Notes: generated from the letters alone by a model not told the origin. Positions 33,727 to 42,605 are shown, counted from the first letter of the stretch. The stretch is 64,000 bases of DNA from Spirochaetota bacterium (GCA_023438065.1 JAEXRH010000012.1:248001-312000); one strand, 5' to 3'. Numbers and translations: made by a program.

Positions 33727-34466
33727 CAGGAGACCTTTGACGCCTTGAGGGCGAGTTTGCCGGTAGACAGGATGAAGCCGCCTGAGTACACGAGGGTATA
33801 CGCGATAAGCACGACGGGAAGGAAGCCTGCCTCGTAGCCCGCGAGATAGAGAAGGGGGAGATAACCGGTCACGCCGATCTCCTCGCTGAACCGCTTTTCC
33901 GCGCCGATTTCCGCCTCCCTGCCCGCCGCGCTGCTGGCGTTTTTGAAAGACTGATGAGCGAGCCGCATGAGGGTATTAGCGACGGCCGCGACGGCCGCGG
34001 CGAGTATCCAGGTAGCCTCGTGAAACGGAATGACGGAAACAAGCGAATCGAGGCCGAAGCCGGTTGCGGTTTCAGGCGAGCGGTAGAACGAGGAAAGCCC
34101 CATGGAAAGGAGAATCGTCGCGTAGGCGAGATAGCCGCCGACGGCATCGAACCATCCCCCGTACACGGTCTTTTTGCCGATCGCCCGGGCCATGTTTCCG
34201 TCAGCGCAGTCGAGGACCGCGAACGCGAGAAAAAGCGCGATCGCCGCGCGATGGCAAGCGATGACGGGAAAGAGGGCGAGAACGAACGCGACGAGGCAAA
34301 GGAACGCGCTCATGACGGTCACGGCGTTCGGCGAGAGTCCAAGGCGAAGGAAGAACCAGCTCGCCGGGACGGAGAGGGGACGATACAGAAAACGGGTCAT
34401 CGTGCCGTCGGACTTTCTTTTTTCGGGCGTCAGCGATTCGCGAATCGCTTTCATCGTGTAGCGCAT
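33726..34466 (-). CDS. CDP-alcohol phosphotransferase family protein with substituted fourth Asp
   Basis: A 246-residue membrane protein with about six helices. The family motif is D-x2-DG-x2-AR-x8-G-x3-D-x3-D. Here Asp86, Asp89-Gly90, Ala93-Arg94, Gly103 and Asp107 are present, but the last position, the putative catalytic base, is Gly111 (FDAVGG; codon 34136-34134, GGC). The family joins a CDP- or CMP-activated group to an alcohol acceptor, so it could use CMP-aminoethylphosphonate made by the operon at 40.8-45 kb. The substitution argues for an altered or lost activity. It overlaps the upstream GT-like gene by 16 bases. Confidence 0.82.
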   Translation of the reverse strand: MRYTMKAIRESLTPEKRKSDGTMTRFLYRPLSVPASWFFLRLGLSPNAVTVMSAFLCLVAFVLALFPVIACHRAAIALFLAFAVLDCADGNMARAIGKKTVYGGWFDAVGGYLAYATILLSMGLSSFYRSPETATGFGLDSLVSVIPFHEATWILAAAVAAVANTLMRLAHQSFKNASSAAGREAEIGAEKRFSEEIGVTGYLPLLYLAGYEAGFLPVVLIAYTLVYSGGFILSTGKLALKASKVS

Positions 34467-35530
34467 GAGAGAATCTCCTCGATAATTGCATTGAATCGCG
34501 CGTCGAGCGCGTCGAGCGCGTCGGAATACGCCTCCGTGGCGTTTTGGGTTATTCTCGCGATCTTTCCGGGCGAGTCAAGGCATTCGTGCGCCTTGTCGCG
34601 GAGGTTCGTCGCGTCCCAGTCGAAGGGAACGTAGGTCTCTCCCGGAATGAACACGTCGGGCCACGTTTCCAGATGGGCCATGTCGGGTTTCATGAGAAGA
34701 CTGCCGTTCATGACGGCCTCGAAGTCCCGGAGACAGAGCTCGCCCCAGCCGAACGGGCTCACCGTGATCCGAGACTGGCCGATCTCCCGGTTGAACTGCC
34801 GTTGGCTTACCGGGCCGACGAGAAAGGCAGGGTCACCGGAAACCGCCGCGAGCACGAGGGATCGCTGATAGCTGATGGACGGGCGCGATATGAGACCGAT
34901 GCGGCAATGCGCGGGATAGATGCCCTTGTTCTTCGCGGCCGTTTTTTTGAGGTCGGGAGCCCTTCGGTAGAAAAGCGCCGCTGTCTGCAGTCCGAAGGTT
35001 CTCGCGGCGAGCACGCCCGCCCGCTGGCGGTTCTGGTCCCGGGGATAGTCGCCTACGCCGATATTCCAGGACAATCGAAGCTTGGCCAGTTGATCCGGAC
35101 GGGTCTCGACGGCGTATGATCTCGCGTCCGGGTCAACGATGCCGTAGCGATCGTGATAGTAGTCGGAATAAATCTCCTTGCCGTACAGTTCCTTCCCGTA
35201 AAGGGTTCGATCGCGGAAAAGCGCCTTGGAGTAAAAGAGATCGACGTAGGGGAGAACCTCAAGCCGGGGTATTCCGCCACCGGCGTCGTCGTGAAAGAAC
35301 GCGATAACGCGATACTTGTCCCGAAGCCGTTTCATGAGCTCGATGTCGACGCGATCGGGCTTGATGAATTGCCGCATCATGACAAGCACGTCGTTACGGT
35401 CCGACGTAAGGCAATACTCCGCCGAGTCCGTGAACGTGAAACGGTAATCGCGCGATCGGGCAAAGAAGGGTTTCAACGAGTGAAAGCAGGCTATTCTGTC
35501 CGCAAGCGACAGTACGGTTATATTGCTCAT
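34451..35530 (-). CDS. Glycosyltransferase-like protein, family not assigned
   Basis: A 359-residue soluble protein. The C-terminal half has the GT-B-like features SPFGWGELCLRDFEAVMNGS and VFIPGETYVPFDWDATNL. The N-terminal half has alternating strand/helix patterns and a Tyr-rich stretch (TLYGKELYGKEIYSDYYHDR). It resembles the exostosin-like/Glyco_trans_1_2 proteins seen in surface polysaccharide loci. It is the first gene of the minus-strand operon 35.5 to 28.9 kb, and its ATG lies 11 bases from a TATAGT box. Confidence 0.7.
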   Translation of the reverse strand: MSNITVLSLADRIACFHSLKPFFARSRDYRFTFTDSAEYCLTSDRNDVLVMMRQFIKPDRVDIELMKRLRDKYRVIAFFHDDAGGGIPRLEVLPYVDLFYSKALFRDRTLYGKELYGKEIYSDYYHDRYGIVDPDARSYAVETRPDQLAKLRLSWNIGVGDYPRDQNRQRAGVLAARTFGLQTAALFYRRAPDLKKTAAKNKGIYPAHCRIGLISRPSISYQRSLVLAAVSGDPAFLVGPVSQRQFNREIGQSRITVSPFGWGELCLRDFEAVMNGSLLMKPDMAHLETWPDVFIPGETYVPFDWDATNLRDKAHECLDSPGKIARITQNATEAYSDALDALDARFNAIIEEILSCATR

Positions 35531-35541
35531 ATTGATCTTTT

Positions 35542-35549
35542 ACTATACA
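35542..35549. promoter_or_regulatory. Overlapping divergent -10 elements of the two glycan blocks
   Basis: ACTATACA read on plus contains TATACA (35544-35549), 10 bases from the GT4 ATG at 35560. Read on minus it contains TATAGT (35547-35542), 11 bases from the ATG at 35530. Both transcripts would be almost leaderless and their initiation mutually exclusive. The -35 boxes are not convincing. Confidence 0.5.
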
Positions 35550-35559
35550 GTATTGCCCT

Positions 35560-36684
35560 ATGGAAAGTCTAGAACGACCGATCAGGATCGGCGTGTTCAC
35601 GAAGCCGCTCGACAACTGGAATAGCGGTTCGGGCCATCATCTCGACGAGATGATGAGGCATGTGCTCGATCTCAACGACGCCGCGGGCCGTCCCTTTGAG
35701 TTCAGCTTCATCCACTACAAGCCGAGCGGAAACCCCGTCTACTCGCGGGTTCGCGAGATCATCATACCGCGTAACCCGCTGCTCGCATCGCTCGCTCTCA
35801 GGCGATACGATTTTGACGTTTTGCACTACTCCCCGCTGTCGGTATACGCGCCCATGTTCGCGCTCCGCGCGAAAAAGATCGCGACGATCCATGGCGCCGA
35901 GGAAGCGATCTATCCCGAGGGGTATACGCTCGTCGCGAGGCTTCATGAGCGATACGCGATGCCCGTCCTCGCGCGGAGACTCGACCGCATCGCGACGGTT
36001 TCCGGGACCAGCAAGGATTACTACGTTTCAAGGTACGGGGTGAGGCCCGAGCGGGTATTCATAACGCCGAACGGGCTCCCTGACGGCATGGGCCCGATTG
36101 ACCGCGGTTCGCTGACGGTTCCGCGACGGCTCGGGATCGAGGAGCCGTACGTGTTTCATATCAGCCGCTATTCCGCCCGAAAGAATCCCCGGGGCGTGCT
36201 TGAGGGGTTCGCGCGCTTTCACGCGCGAAATCCGGGGTATGCGCTCGTCTGCGCGGGCAAAGGCTGGAACGACCCGGAAGTTCGCTCGATCGCCGAAGGT
36301 CTCGGAATCGCGGACCGATTCATAGCGCCCGGCTTTATCGACGAGCGCGAGGAGACCGAACTCCTCAGCGGCGCGACGTGCTTTCTCTTCCCCTCGTTCG
36401 CGGAAGGTTTCGGCATGCCGAACGTGGAAGCCATGGCATGCGGATGCCCCGTGATCACGAGCTCCGTGTTCGCTATACCGGAAGTGGTCGGAGACGCCGC
36501 GATACTTCTTAAGGATCCGCGCGACGCCGAGGAAATAGCGAGCGCTCTCGAGCGCGTCGCGCGCGATTCGGCCTTGCATGCCGAGCTGTCGAGAAAGGGC
36601 CTGGAACGCGCGAGGCTTTACGATTGGAACGCGAGCGCGAAAACCCTGTTCGACGCCTACGGTCAGCTTGCCGGATCGCGTTGA
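35560..36684 (+). CDS. Glycosyltransferase family 4 (GT-B)
   Basis: A 374-residue GT4 enzyme. The N-terminal domain has the donor/acceptor loop GSGHHLDEMM and HGAEEAIYPEG; the C-terminal domain has FHISRYSARKNPRGVLEGF, the VCAGKGW strand, FLFPSFAEGFGMPNVEAMA (with EX7E) and GCPVI. This is the mannosyl/glucosyl-type GT4 pattern; the donor is unknown. It heads the plus-strand block of three genes and is followed 24 bases later by the TagF-like gene. Confidence 0.9.
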   Translation: MESLERPIRIGVFTKPLDNWNSGSGHHLDEMMRHVLDLNDAAGRPFEFSFIHYKPSGNPVYSRVREIIIPRNPLLASLALRRYDFDVLHYSPLSVYAPMFALRAKKIATIHGAEEAIYPEGYTLVARLHERYAMPVLARRLDRIATVSGTSKDYYVSRYGVRPERVFITPNGLPDGMGPIDRGSLTVPRRLGIEEPYVFHISRYSARKNPRGVLEGFARFHARNPGYALVCAGKGWNDPEVRSIAEGLGIADRFIAPGFIDEREETELLSGATCFLFPSFAEGFGMPNVEAMACGCPVITSSVFAIPEVVGDAAILLKDPRDAEEIASALERVARDSALHAELSRKGLERARLYDWNASAKTLFDAYGQLAGSR

Positions 36685-36708
36685 CGATTCGGCCCAAAGG
36701 AAATCAAG

Positions 36709-37947
36709 ATGCATCAAAGCGCATTACTGTACATCGATCCGGGAACGGGAAGCATGCTTTTCTCGATCGCGATGGGGGTCGTCGCTGCGGGGTATTTTGT
36801 CCTGCGAGCAGCCTGGCTCAAGCTGAAATTCCTTGTAACGGGCAAGCTCCACGAAGGAAACGCGACTCCGAAAAAACACGGAATCGTCGTGTATTCCGAG
36901 GGCGATCAATACTGGAACGTTTTCTCGCCCGTGCTCGAGGAACTCGAGAGGCGCGGGGAGCCCGTTTCGTATTACACGTCATCGGAAACCGATCCCGCGC
37001 TATCACGGCGATGGAATCGCGTTGCCGCCGAATATATCGGCGAGGGAAACAAGGCGTTCGCCCGGCTCAATTTTCTCGAGGCCGACATATGCCTCATGAC
37101 GACGCCGGGGCTTGACGTCTATCAGCTTAAGCGATCAAAGGGAGTGGGCCACTATGCCCACGTCCTCCATTCCGTCGATGACGCGACGAGTTACCGGCTC
37201 TTCGGTCTCGATTATTTCGATTCTGTGATGCTGACCGGGGAGTATCAGAAAAAAGCGATCCGGGAGCTCGAGGCGAAACGGGGCATCCGCGAGAAAGAAC
37301 TCGCGGTTGTCGGGTGCACGTACCTCGATTGCCTTTCCGCGAAGGCTGACTCGATAGAGAAGAATGACAAAGACGGTTTTACCGTGCTCGTCTCGCCGTC
37401 ATGGGGTCCGAGCGCGCTTCTTTCACGTTACGGCGAGCGGCTCCTTGACCCGCTGCTCGAGTCCGGAATGCGCGTCATCGTGCGACCTCACCCGCAATCG
37501 AGAAAATCGGAAGCGCAAATACTCAATCGTCTCGAGGCGCGATACGCGGGGCATGAGCGGATAGAATGGGACTACTCGAGGGATAACGTCGTGACGCTCT
37601 CGAGGTCGAGCGCGATGATTTCCGATTTTTCCGGAATCATCTTTGATTACGCGTTTCTTTTCGACAGGCCGATCTTTTATGCCATTTCCGATTTCGACGA
37701 CGCCATATACGACTCGAGCGACATCGACGAAAAGCCATGGAAGTTCAGGGCCATCGCCGAAATGGGCACGATGATCGACGAGGCCTCGTTCGCGAACATA
37801 GGCACACTCATCAAGGACGCGGCCAAGGACGCGGGGCTTTCGGGGAAAAGGCGGGAGGCGCGCGATACGGCATGGCAATTCCGCGGGGAAGCAGCGGCGA
37901 GAGTGGCCGATTTCCTCGTCAAAAAACGGAAGGAGCTTTCATGCTAG
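36709..37947 (+). CDS. CDP-glycerol glycerophosphotransferase-like (TagB/TagF family) membrane protein
   Basis: A 412-residue protein. Residues 8-18 are YIDPGTGSMLF, a short motif known from membrane peptides of glycan and sulfatase operons, followed by a transmembrane helix (~18-35). The C-terminal domain (residues ~220-370) has RPHPQS (259-264) and SDFSGIIFDY (305-314), the conserved His and Ser-Asp motifs of teichoic-acid glycerophosphotransferases. Those enzymes use CDP-glycerol or CDP-ribitol. A diderm spirochaete is not known to make wall teichoic acid, so the acceptor may be a periplasmic or surface glycan. It overlaps the next gene by seven bases. Confidence 0.82.
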   Translation: MHQSALLYIDPGTGSMLFSIAMGVVAAGYFVLRAAWLKLKFLVTGKLHEGNATPKKHGIVVYSEGDQYWNVFSPVLEELERRGEPVSYYTSSETDPALSRRWNRVAAEYIGEGNKAFARLNFLEADICLMTTPGLDVYQLKRSKGVGHYAHVLHSVDDATSYRLFGLDYFDSVMLTGEYQKKAIRELEAKRGIREKELAVVGCTYLDCLSAKADSIEKNDKDGFTVLVSPSWGPSALLSRYGERLLDPLLESGMRVIVRPHPQSRKSEAQILNRLEARYAGHERIEWDYSRDNVVTLSRSSAMISDFSGIIFDYAFLFDRPIFYAISDFDDAIYDSSDIDEKPWKFRAIAEMGTMIDEASFANIGTLIKDAAKDAGLSGKRREARDTAWQFRGEAAARVADFLVKKRKELSC

Positions 37948-40664
37948 AATTACTGTTTCAAACGATCATATACCCCATAAAACTCTCCATCGAGATCATC
38001 TACATGCTTTTCGATTGGGTCTTCAAGGGAAATGCCGGCATCGCGATTACCGGCGTTAGCGTCGCCGTCAGTCTCGGCTGCCTTCCCCTGTACGCCAAGG
38101 CCGAACGCGTTCAGGAGAAGGAGCGGGAGATACAGAAACGAATGTCCGCTCGCGTCGCGAGCATCAAGCGCCATTTCAAGGGCGACGAGCAATATATGAT
38201 TCTCTCGACCTATTACCGGCAGAATCATTATCATCCCGTCTACGCGCTGCGAAGTTCGTTGAGTCTTCTCGTACAGATCCCGTTTTTTATCGCCGCGTAC
38301 TCATTCCTCTCGCATCTCAACGCCCTCTCGGGCGAAAGTCTCTGGATAATCGCGGATCTCGCGAAAGAGGATGGCCTTTTGAGAGTCGGCGCGTTTACGC
38401 TCAACGCGCTTCCGATTCTCATGACGCTCATAAACATCGTGTCGGGGATGATTTACACGAAAGGGTTTCCCCTGCGGGAGAAAGTGCAGCTTTACGCGAT
38501 GGCGCTCGTCTTCCTCGCGTTGCTATACCATTCGCCTTCGGCCCTCGTCTTATACTGGACGCTCAATAACGTGTTTTCCCTCGCGAAAAATATCGTGTTC
38601 AAACTGAAAAATCCGGCGCGCTTTCTCTATCTCGTGACATGCGCCGCGCTTCTGGCCTTTTGCGTATACATCATCTTCTTCCGTCATCACAGCAGGAGTT
38701 ATCGCCTGAGAAACATCTCGCTGTCGATCGGCGTCTCGGCGTTGATCGCCGCCATTCCGCTTTATATCGCGTTGGCGAAGGCCGCCGCAAGGAAATTTTT
38801 CATGCCTTTATGGGAGGACGGACGCTCCCGGCTCACCTTTTTTATCCTTTCGGCAATCACGCTCTGGTTGATCCTCGGGGTCTATATTCCCTTTACCCTC
38901 GCCGCATCGTCACCGTTCGAATTCTCGTTCGTGGGCGCCCATAAAAGCCCGTTCTCTCTTCTTTTCTATCCCGCGGCCCAGGCGGCGGGTTTTATCCTGG
39001 TATGGCCGCTTTACGTGTATTGCCTGTTTCCCGAGCGGGTAAAGTCCCTCCTGACCGTCACTATGGGCGCCGCGCTCGTCGTCGCCGTCGTTAACGTGTT
39101 CGTCATGAACGTTTCCGGGGGGACGGTATCTCAGACCTTGCAGTTCATAGACGGCGCCGTCTATCGCGTCAAGCCTTACTATCTCGCGCTTAACGTTCTC
39201 GCGACCGGCTTTCTCGCGTTCACGTTTCTCGCGCTCGTGAGTCTCGGAAGGATTGGTTCCGTCTCGATCGCGATAGGCATCATTGCCGTGTCCACGGCGG
39301 GAATTTCGGCGTACAAGGCGTCGATTATCGGTTCGGGGTACGCCCGGTATAGCGCCATCAGGGCGGAAGAATCGACGGTCGCTCCCGACGGAACGGCAGG
39401 ATCGGTATTCTCTCTTTCGCGCTCGGGAAGAAACGTCTTCGTCGTCATGCTCGACAAGGCGATCGGCTCGATCTTTCCGCTCGCGCTCGAGGAAAGTCCC
39501 GAACTCGCATCATCTTTCGTCGGCTTTACCTACTACCCGAATACGCTTTCCTACGGACAGAAAACGATCATCGCCGCTCCTCCGCTTTTCGGGGGGTACG
39601 AATACACGCCCTCGGCGATGAATGCGCGCGACGGCACGCGAATGGTGGAAAAGCACAACGAGTCGCTTCTCGTGATGCCGACTCTGTTCAAGGAACACGG
39701 GTATAAGGCGACCGTTACCGACGCGCCGTTCGTCAACTATCAGTGGGTCGCGGACAACGCGATTTTTCGCGATCGGGGAATAGAGGCGCGAAACCTCATC
39801 GGCAATTACTCATCGCGGTACATGGCCGAAAAGCTCCCGTTCATGCGGGATTTCGGGGCTGACGCGATCCTCAAGCGGAACTTTCTGCTGTATTCGGCGC
39901 TCGCGTCGCTCCCCGTACCGTTGAAGGACGCGATCTACAACGGCGGAAAGTACTGGAACTCCTCGCTCCTTTCCATCAACACGCTGACGCTCGACAGTTA
40001 CGCGGTACTCCATTACCTTCCCGAACTCACGGACGCGAACGGCAAGGGAAATACCTTTACGATCATGGTTAACGACCTCACCCACGAGGCGTCATTCCTT
40101 CAGCATCCCGACTACTCGTTCGGTCCGAACATCGATCCGTCAAAAGACGTGATTCTTGGTAAGTCCGACTCGTACGATTATTATCACGTCAACGCCGCGT
40201 CCGTGAGACTTCTTGCCGCATGGCTCGACGAGCTGAAAAAGCTCGGGGTCTACGGCAACACGAGGATCATAATCGTGTCTGATCACGGTTCGAACGTCGC
40301 CTTGCCCGGTTTCGATTCTTTTCAGCGCGACGTCGTGTCGGCGCACAATCCGTTGTTGCTGGTCAAGGATTTCGACGATAACGAGCCTTTGCGGGCGGAC
40401 GAAACGTTCATGACGAACGCTGACGTTCCCGCGATCGCGGGGACGGGAATCATACAGGATCTCAAGAATCCGTTTACCGGAAACGATTTATCGGGGAATA
40501 CGAAGAAGGAAGGCGTAACGATCGTACGCAGGGTAACGCTTCATCAGGGTTACTCGCTCGACCTCATGACGACGAAAACGTGCTATAAAAGCGGGGCGCC
40601 TGCGTGGATCGTGAAGGACGACATCACGAAACGCGGTAATTGGATAGACGCGAAAGCGGAGTAG
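37941..40664 (+). CDS. YidC/Oxa1-like insertase domain fused to LTA-synthase/sulfatase-fold domain
   Basis: A 907-residue two-part membrane protein. Residues 1-222 match the YidC/Oxa1 insertase core: hairpin helices, the charged cytoplasmic loop with ERVQEKEREIQKRM, then LVQIPFFIAAYSFLSHLN and LYWTLNNVFSLAKN. About six more helices follow (228-455). Residues 495-840 have the alkaline phosphatase/sulfatase fold of LtaS- and EptA-type phosphotransferases: VVMLDKA (Asp505), SYGQKTIIAAPPLFGG (Thr542 as nucleophile), NDLTHEASF (His715) and SDHGSN (Asp781, His782), i.e. metal and nucleophile positions all kept. The start at 37941 has AAGGAG five bases upstream; a longer frame exists to 37737. It is translationally coupled to the TagF-like gene. 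Confidence 0.87.
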   Translation: MLELLFQTIIYPIKLSIEIIYMLFDWVFKGNAGIAITGVSVAVSLGCLPLYAKAERVQEKEREIQKRMSARVASIKRHFKGDEQYMILSTYYRQNHYHPVYALRSSLSLLVQIPFFIAAYSFLSHLNALSGESLWIIADLAKEDGLLRVGAFTLNALPILMTLINIVSGMIYTKGFPLREKVQLYAMALVFLALLYHSPSALVLYWTLNNVFSLAKNIVFKLKNPARFLYLVTCAALLAFCVYIIFFRHHSRSYRLRNISLSIGVSALIAAIPLYIALAKAAARKFFMPLWEDGRSRLTFFILSAITLWLILGVYIPFTLAASSPFEFSFVGAHKSPFSLLFYPAAQAAGFILVWPLYVYCLFPERVKSLLTVTMGAALVVAVVNVFVMNVSGGTVSQTLQFIDGAVYRVKPYYLALNVLATGFLAFTFLALVSLGRIGSVSIAIGIIAVSTAGISAYKASIIGSGYARYSAIRAEESTVAPDGTAGSVFSLSRSGRNVFVVMLDKAIGSIFPLALEESPELASSFVGFTYYPNTLSYGQKTIIAAPPLFGGYEYTPSAMNARDGTRMVEKHNESLLVMPTLFKEHGYKATVTDAPFVNYQWVADNAIFRDRGIEARNLIGNYSSRYMAEKLPFMRDFGADAILKRNFLLYSALASLPVPLKDAIYNGGKYWNSSLLSINTLTLDSYAVLHYLPELTDANGKGNTFTIMVNDLTHEASFLQHPDYSFGPNIDPSKDVILGKSDSYDYYHVNAASVRLLAAWLDELKKLGVYGNTRIIIVSDHGSNVALPGFDSFQRDVVSAHNPLLLVKDFDDNEPLRADETFMTNADVPAIAGTGIIQDLKNPFTGNDLSGNTKKEGVTIVRRVTLHQGYSLDLMTTKTCYKSGAPAWIVKDDITKRGNWIDAKAE

Positions 40665-40710
40665 TTTTTTGGATTTGGGATATGGCTTTCTGAGTTACCG
40701 ACAAGAATAA

Positions 40711-40740
40711 GCGCGACGCGAAGAAGGCAACGCGTCGTGC
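40711..40740 (-). terminator. Possible terminator of the minus-strand AEP/rhamnose operon
   Basis: A 10-bp stem with one mismatch (GCACGACGCG with CGCGTCGCGC, minus strand) and a 10-base loop, followed on the minus strand by TTATTCTTGT. It lies 10 bases after the pntC-phnW stop. The T-tail is weak. Confidence 0.4.
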
Positions 40741-40750
40741 TCCGGCTTTC

Positions 40751-42589
40751 TCAGAGACCTTTCACGTATTCTTCAAGAACCTTCACGAAGCGGCTCATCT
40801 CCTCGGGCTTTATATCGCCGATGTTCGCGATCCTGAATGTATTCGCGTCGGAGAGCTTTCCGGGGTAGATGGTGAACGCGTGATCGCGCGCGAGGCCGTG
40901 CAGGGATTCGAACGAGTACCTGGGAGACTCGGGTTCCACGATCGCGGTGATGAGACGCGACTGAGCCTCCTCGGGAACGAGCATCGTGAGTCCGAGCCGC
41001 TTGACTGCGGCGACAAGCTCCCTCCAGCAGGCCGAATACCTTTCGTACCTTCCCTCGACCGTCTCGATTTTCGTCTCGATGATCGCCTGCCTGAGCGCGT
41101 ACAAGCTCTGGACGGGAGGGGTAAAGCGGGTCTGGTGGGTCTTCTTGAAGTACTGGTACTGGTCCCAGAGATTGAGGTAGAAGTTCCTCATGGGATAGTC
41201 CTTCGTTCGCTCGAGCGCTTCCTTTCTGCAGAAGACGAACGCGACACCTGCCATGCCCTGGATGTTCTTGTTCGAGGTCGACGCCATGAAATCGACGCAG
41301 TCACTGTCCATATCGATCGGAATGGCTGCGAAGGCGCTTACGGCGTCGACGATCGTCACGATGCCGCGCTCATGGCAGAAACGGCAAAGTTCGGGGATGG
41401 GATTGAGAAGTCCCGTCGTGGTCTCGTGATAGACGATGACGAAATGGGTATATCCGCCGTCGGCGATTCGCTTCTTGAGCGCGGGGATGTCTATCGGGAG
41501 GTAGCCCGAGGACTTCCATACGTCAAAATCGAGCTTGTACACGCTCGCGATCTTCGCGAAACGGGCGCCGTAGGCGCCGTTATCGACGATAAGCGTCTTT
41601 GAACCGTCGGGAATGCACGAGGAGATCATGACCTCGTCCGCCGCGGTGCCCGAGCCGCCGAAGAGAACGGTCTCCACGCGTCCGGGCTTGCCCGCCATGA
41701 GCGAGAGCTCGTCCGCGACCCACTGCATGACGTCGCCGAACTCGTACTCCCTCGGGCAGATGTCGGCGCAGACCTGGGCATACTTGACGCTGTCTGTCGT
41801 CGTTGCCGGTCCGGGATTGAGGAGCACCTCGCGCCTCACCGAGCGAAGGCTCTCGTTCTCGATGATTACGGGATACACCTCGTTAACCGCCATCTCGAGA
41901 TGGCTTTCGTCGTCGATCTCTCGCCAGGCGTAATGCTCGATTTTCCTGATGCCGATCTTGCCGGGGGTTCCGGCGGCGGAACTCACCGCGCTCATCGCGG
42001 TCTCGTATTCCATCTTGGGCTGATCGCCGAGATGCGCGTTCATGAACGCGACCATGGCGTCGAGCGTTTTCTTCTCGAGTCGGGTGATGCCGACGAGCTC
42101 GCCGAATACGGTGCCGATCTCTGACAGCTTTTTCGAGTGTCGAACGAGATTGCCGCATGAGTCCGCCTCGAGATACACCTCGTCGCCCGACTTGGTGGCC
42201 CCCGAGGCGAGAATGACGTTCTTTCGCTGGTCGTTGAGGAGGACGGCAAGACCGATATCGTCGTAGATAAGGTCCGACTCGAGAAGGAGGAAATCCCCGA
42301 GGACGAGCGGGGCGCAACAGGCGAGCGTTCCCATGCTGCCGGTCTCCGCGTACCGATCGTTTCGCGCGAGCTTGATGCAACGGTATTTTTCGGCGAGTCG
42401 CTCGTACCATTCCGAACAGTGCCCCGTACCGATGACGATCTCCTCGACGCCTGCCGCGAAGAGTTTTTTGACTGACCGTTCGACGATGGCCTGTCCCTCG
42501 ATCTCGATAAATCCCTTGGGCATCGACTCGGTACGTCCTTTGAGCCTCGAGCCGAGCCCTCCTGCCATGATTACAGCCTGTCTGATCAT
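40751..42589 (-). CDS. pntC: Phosphonate cytidylyltransferase fused to 2-aminoethylphosphonate transaminase (PntC-AEPT)
   Basis: A 612-residue bifunctional enzyme. Residues 1-~240 are a nucleotidyltransferase: MAGGLGSRLKGR (8-19), ESD (104-106), DVYLEAD-like strand, and Ala/Gly-rich core. Residues ~250-612 are a class V PLP aminotransferase of the PhnW type: LNPGPATTTDSVK (257-269) and PLP lysine Lys441 (SNKNIQG). The pair makes AEP from phosphonoacetaldehyde and then CMP-AEP with CTP, as shown for the T. denticola PntC-AEPT fusion. The ATG at 42589 gives a family-like start; upstream codons to 42799 are Arg-rich and spurious. It is the last gene of the operon, after pepM and ppd. Confidence 0.93.
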   Translation of the reverse strand: MIRQAVIMAGGLGSRLKGRTESMPKGFIEIEGQAIVERSVKKLFAAGVEEIVIGTGHCSEWYERLAEKYRCIKLARNDRYAETGSMGTLACCAPLVLGDFLLLESDLIYDDIGLAVLLNDQRKNVILASGATKSGDEVYLEADSCGNLVRHSKKLSEIGTVFGELVGITRLEKKTLDAMVAFMNAHLGDQPKMEYETAMSAVSSAAGTPGKIGIRKIEHYAWREIDDESHLEMAVNEVYPVIIENESLRSVRREVLLNPGPATTTDSVKYAQVCADICPREYEFGDVMQWVADELSLMAGKPGRVETVLFGGSGTAADEVMISSCIPDGSKTLIVDNGAYGARFAKIASVYKLDFDVWKSSGYLPIDIPALKKRIADGGYTHFVIVYHETTTGLLNPIPELCRFCHERGIVTIVDAVSAFAAIPIDMDSDCVDFMASTSNKNIQGMAGVAFVFCRKEALERTKDYPMRNFYLNLWDQYQYFKKTHQTRFTPPVQSLYALRQAIIETKIETVEGRYERYSACWRELVAAVKRLGLTMLVPEEAQSRLITAIVEPESPRYSFESLHGLARDHAFTIYPGKLSDANTFRIANIGDIKPEEMSRFVKVLEEYVKGL

Positions 42590-42605
42590 GATTATGCGCC
42601 GTCCT

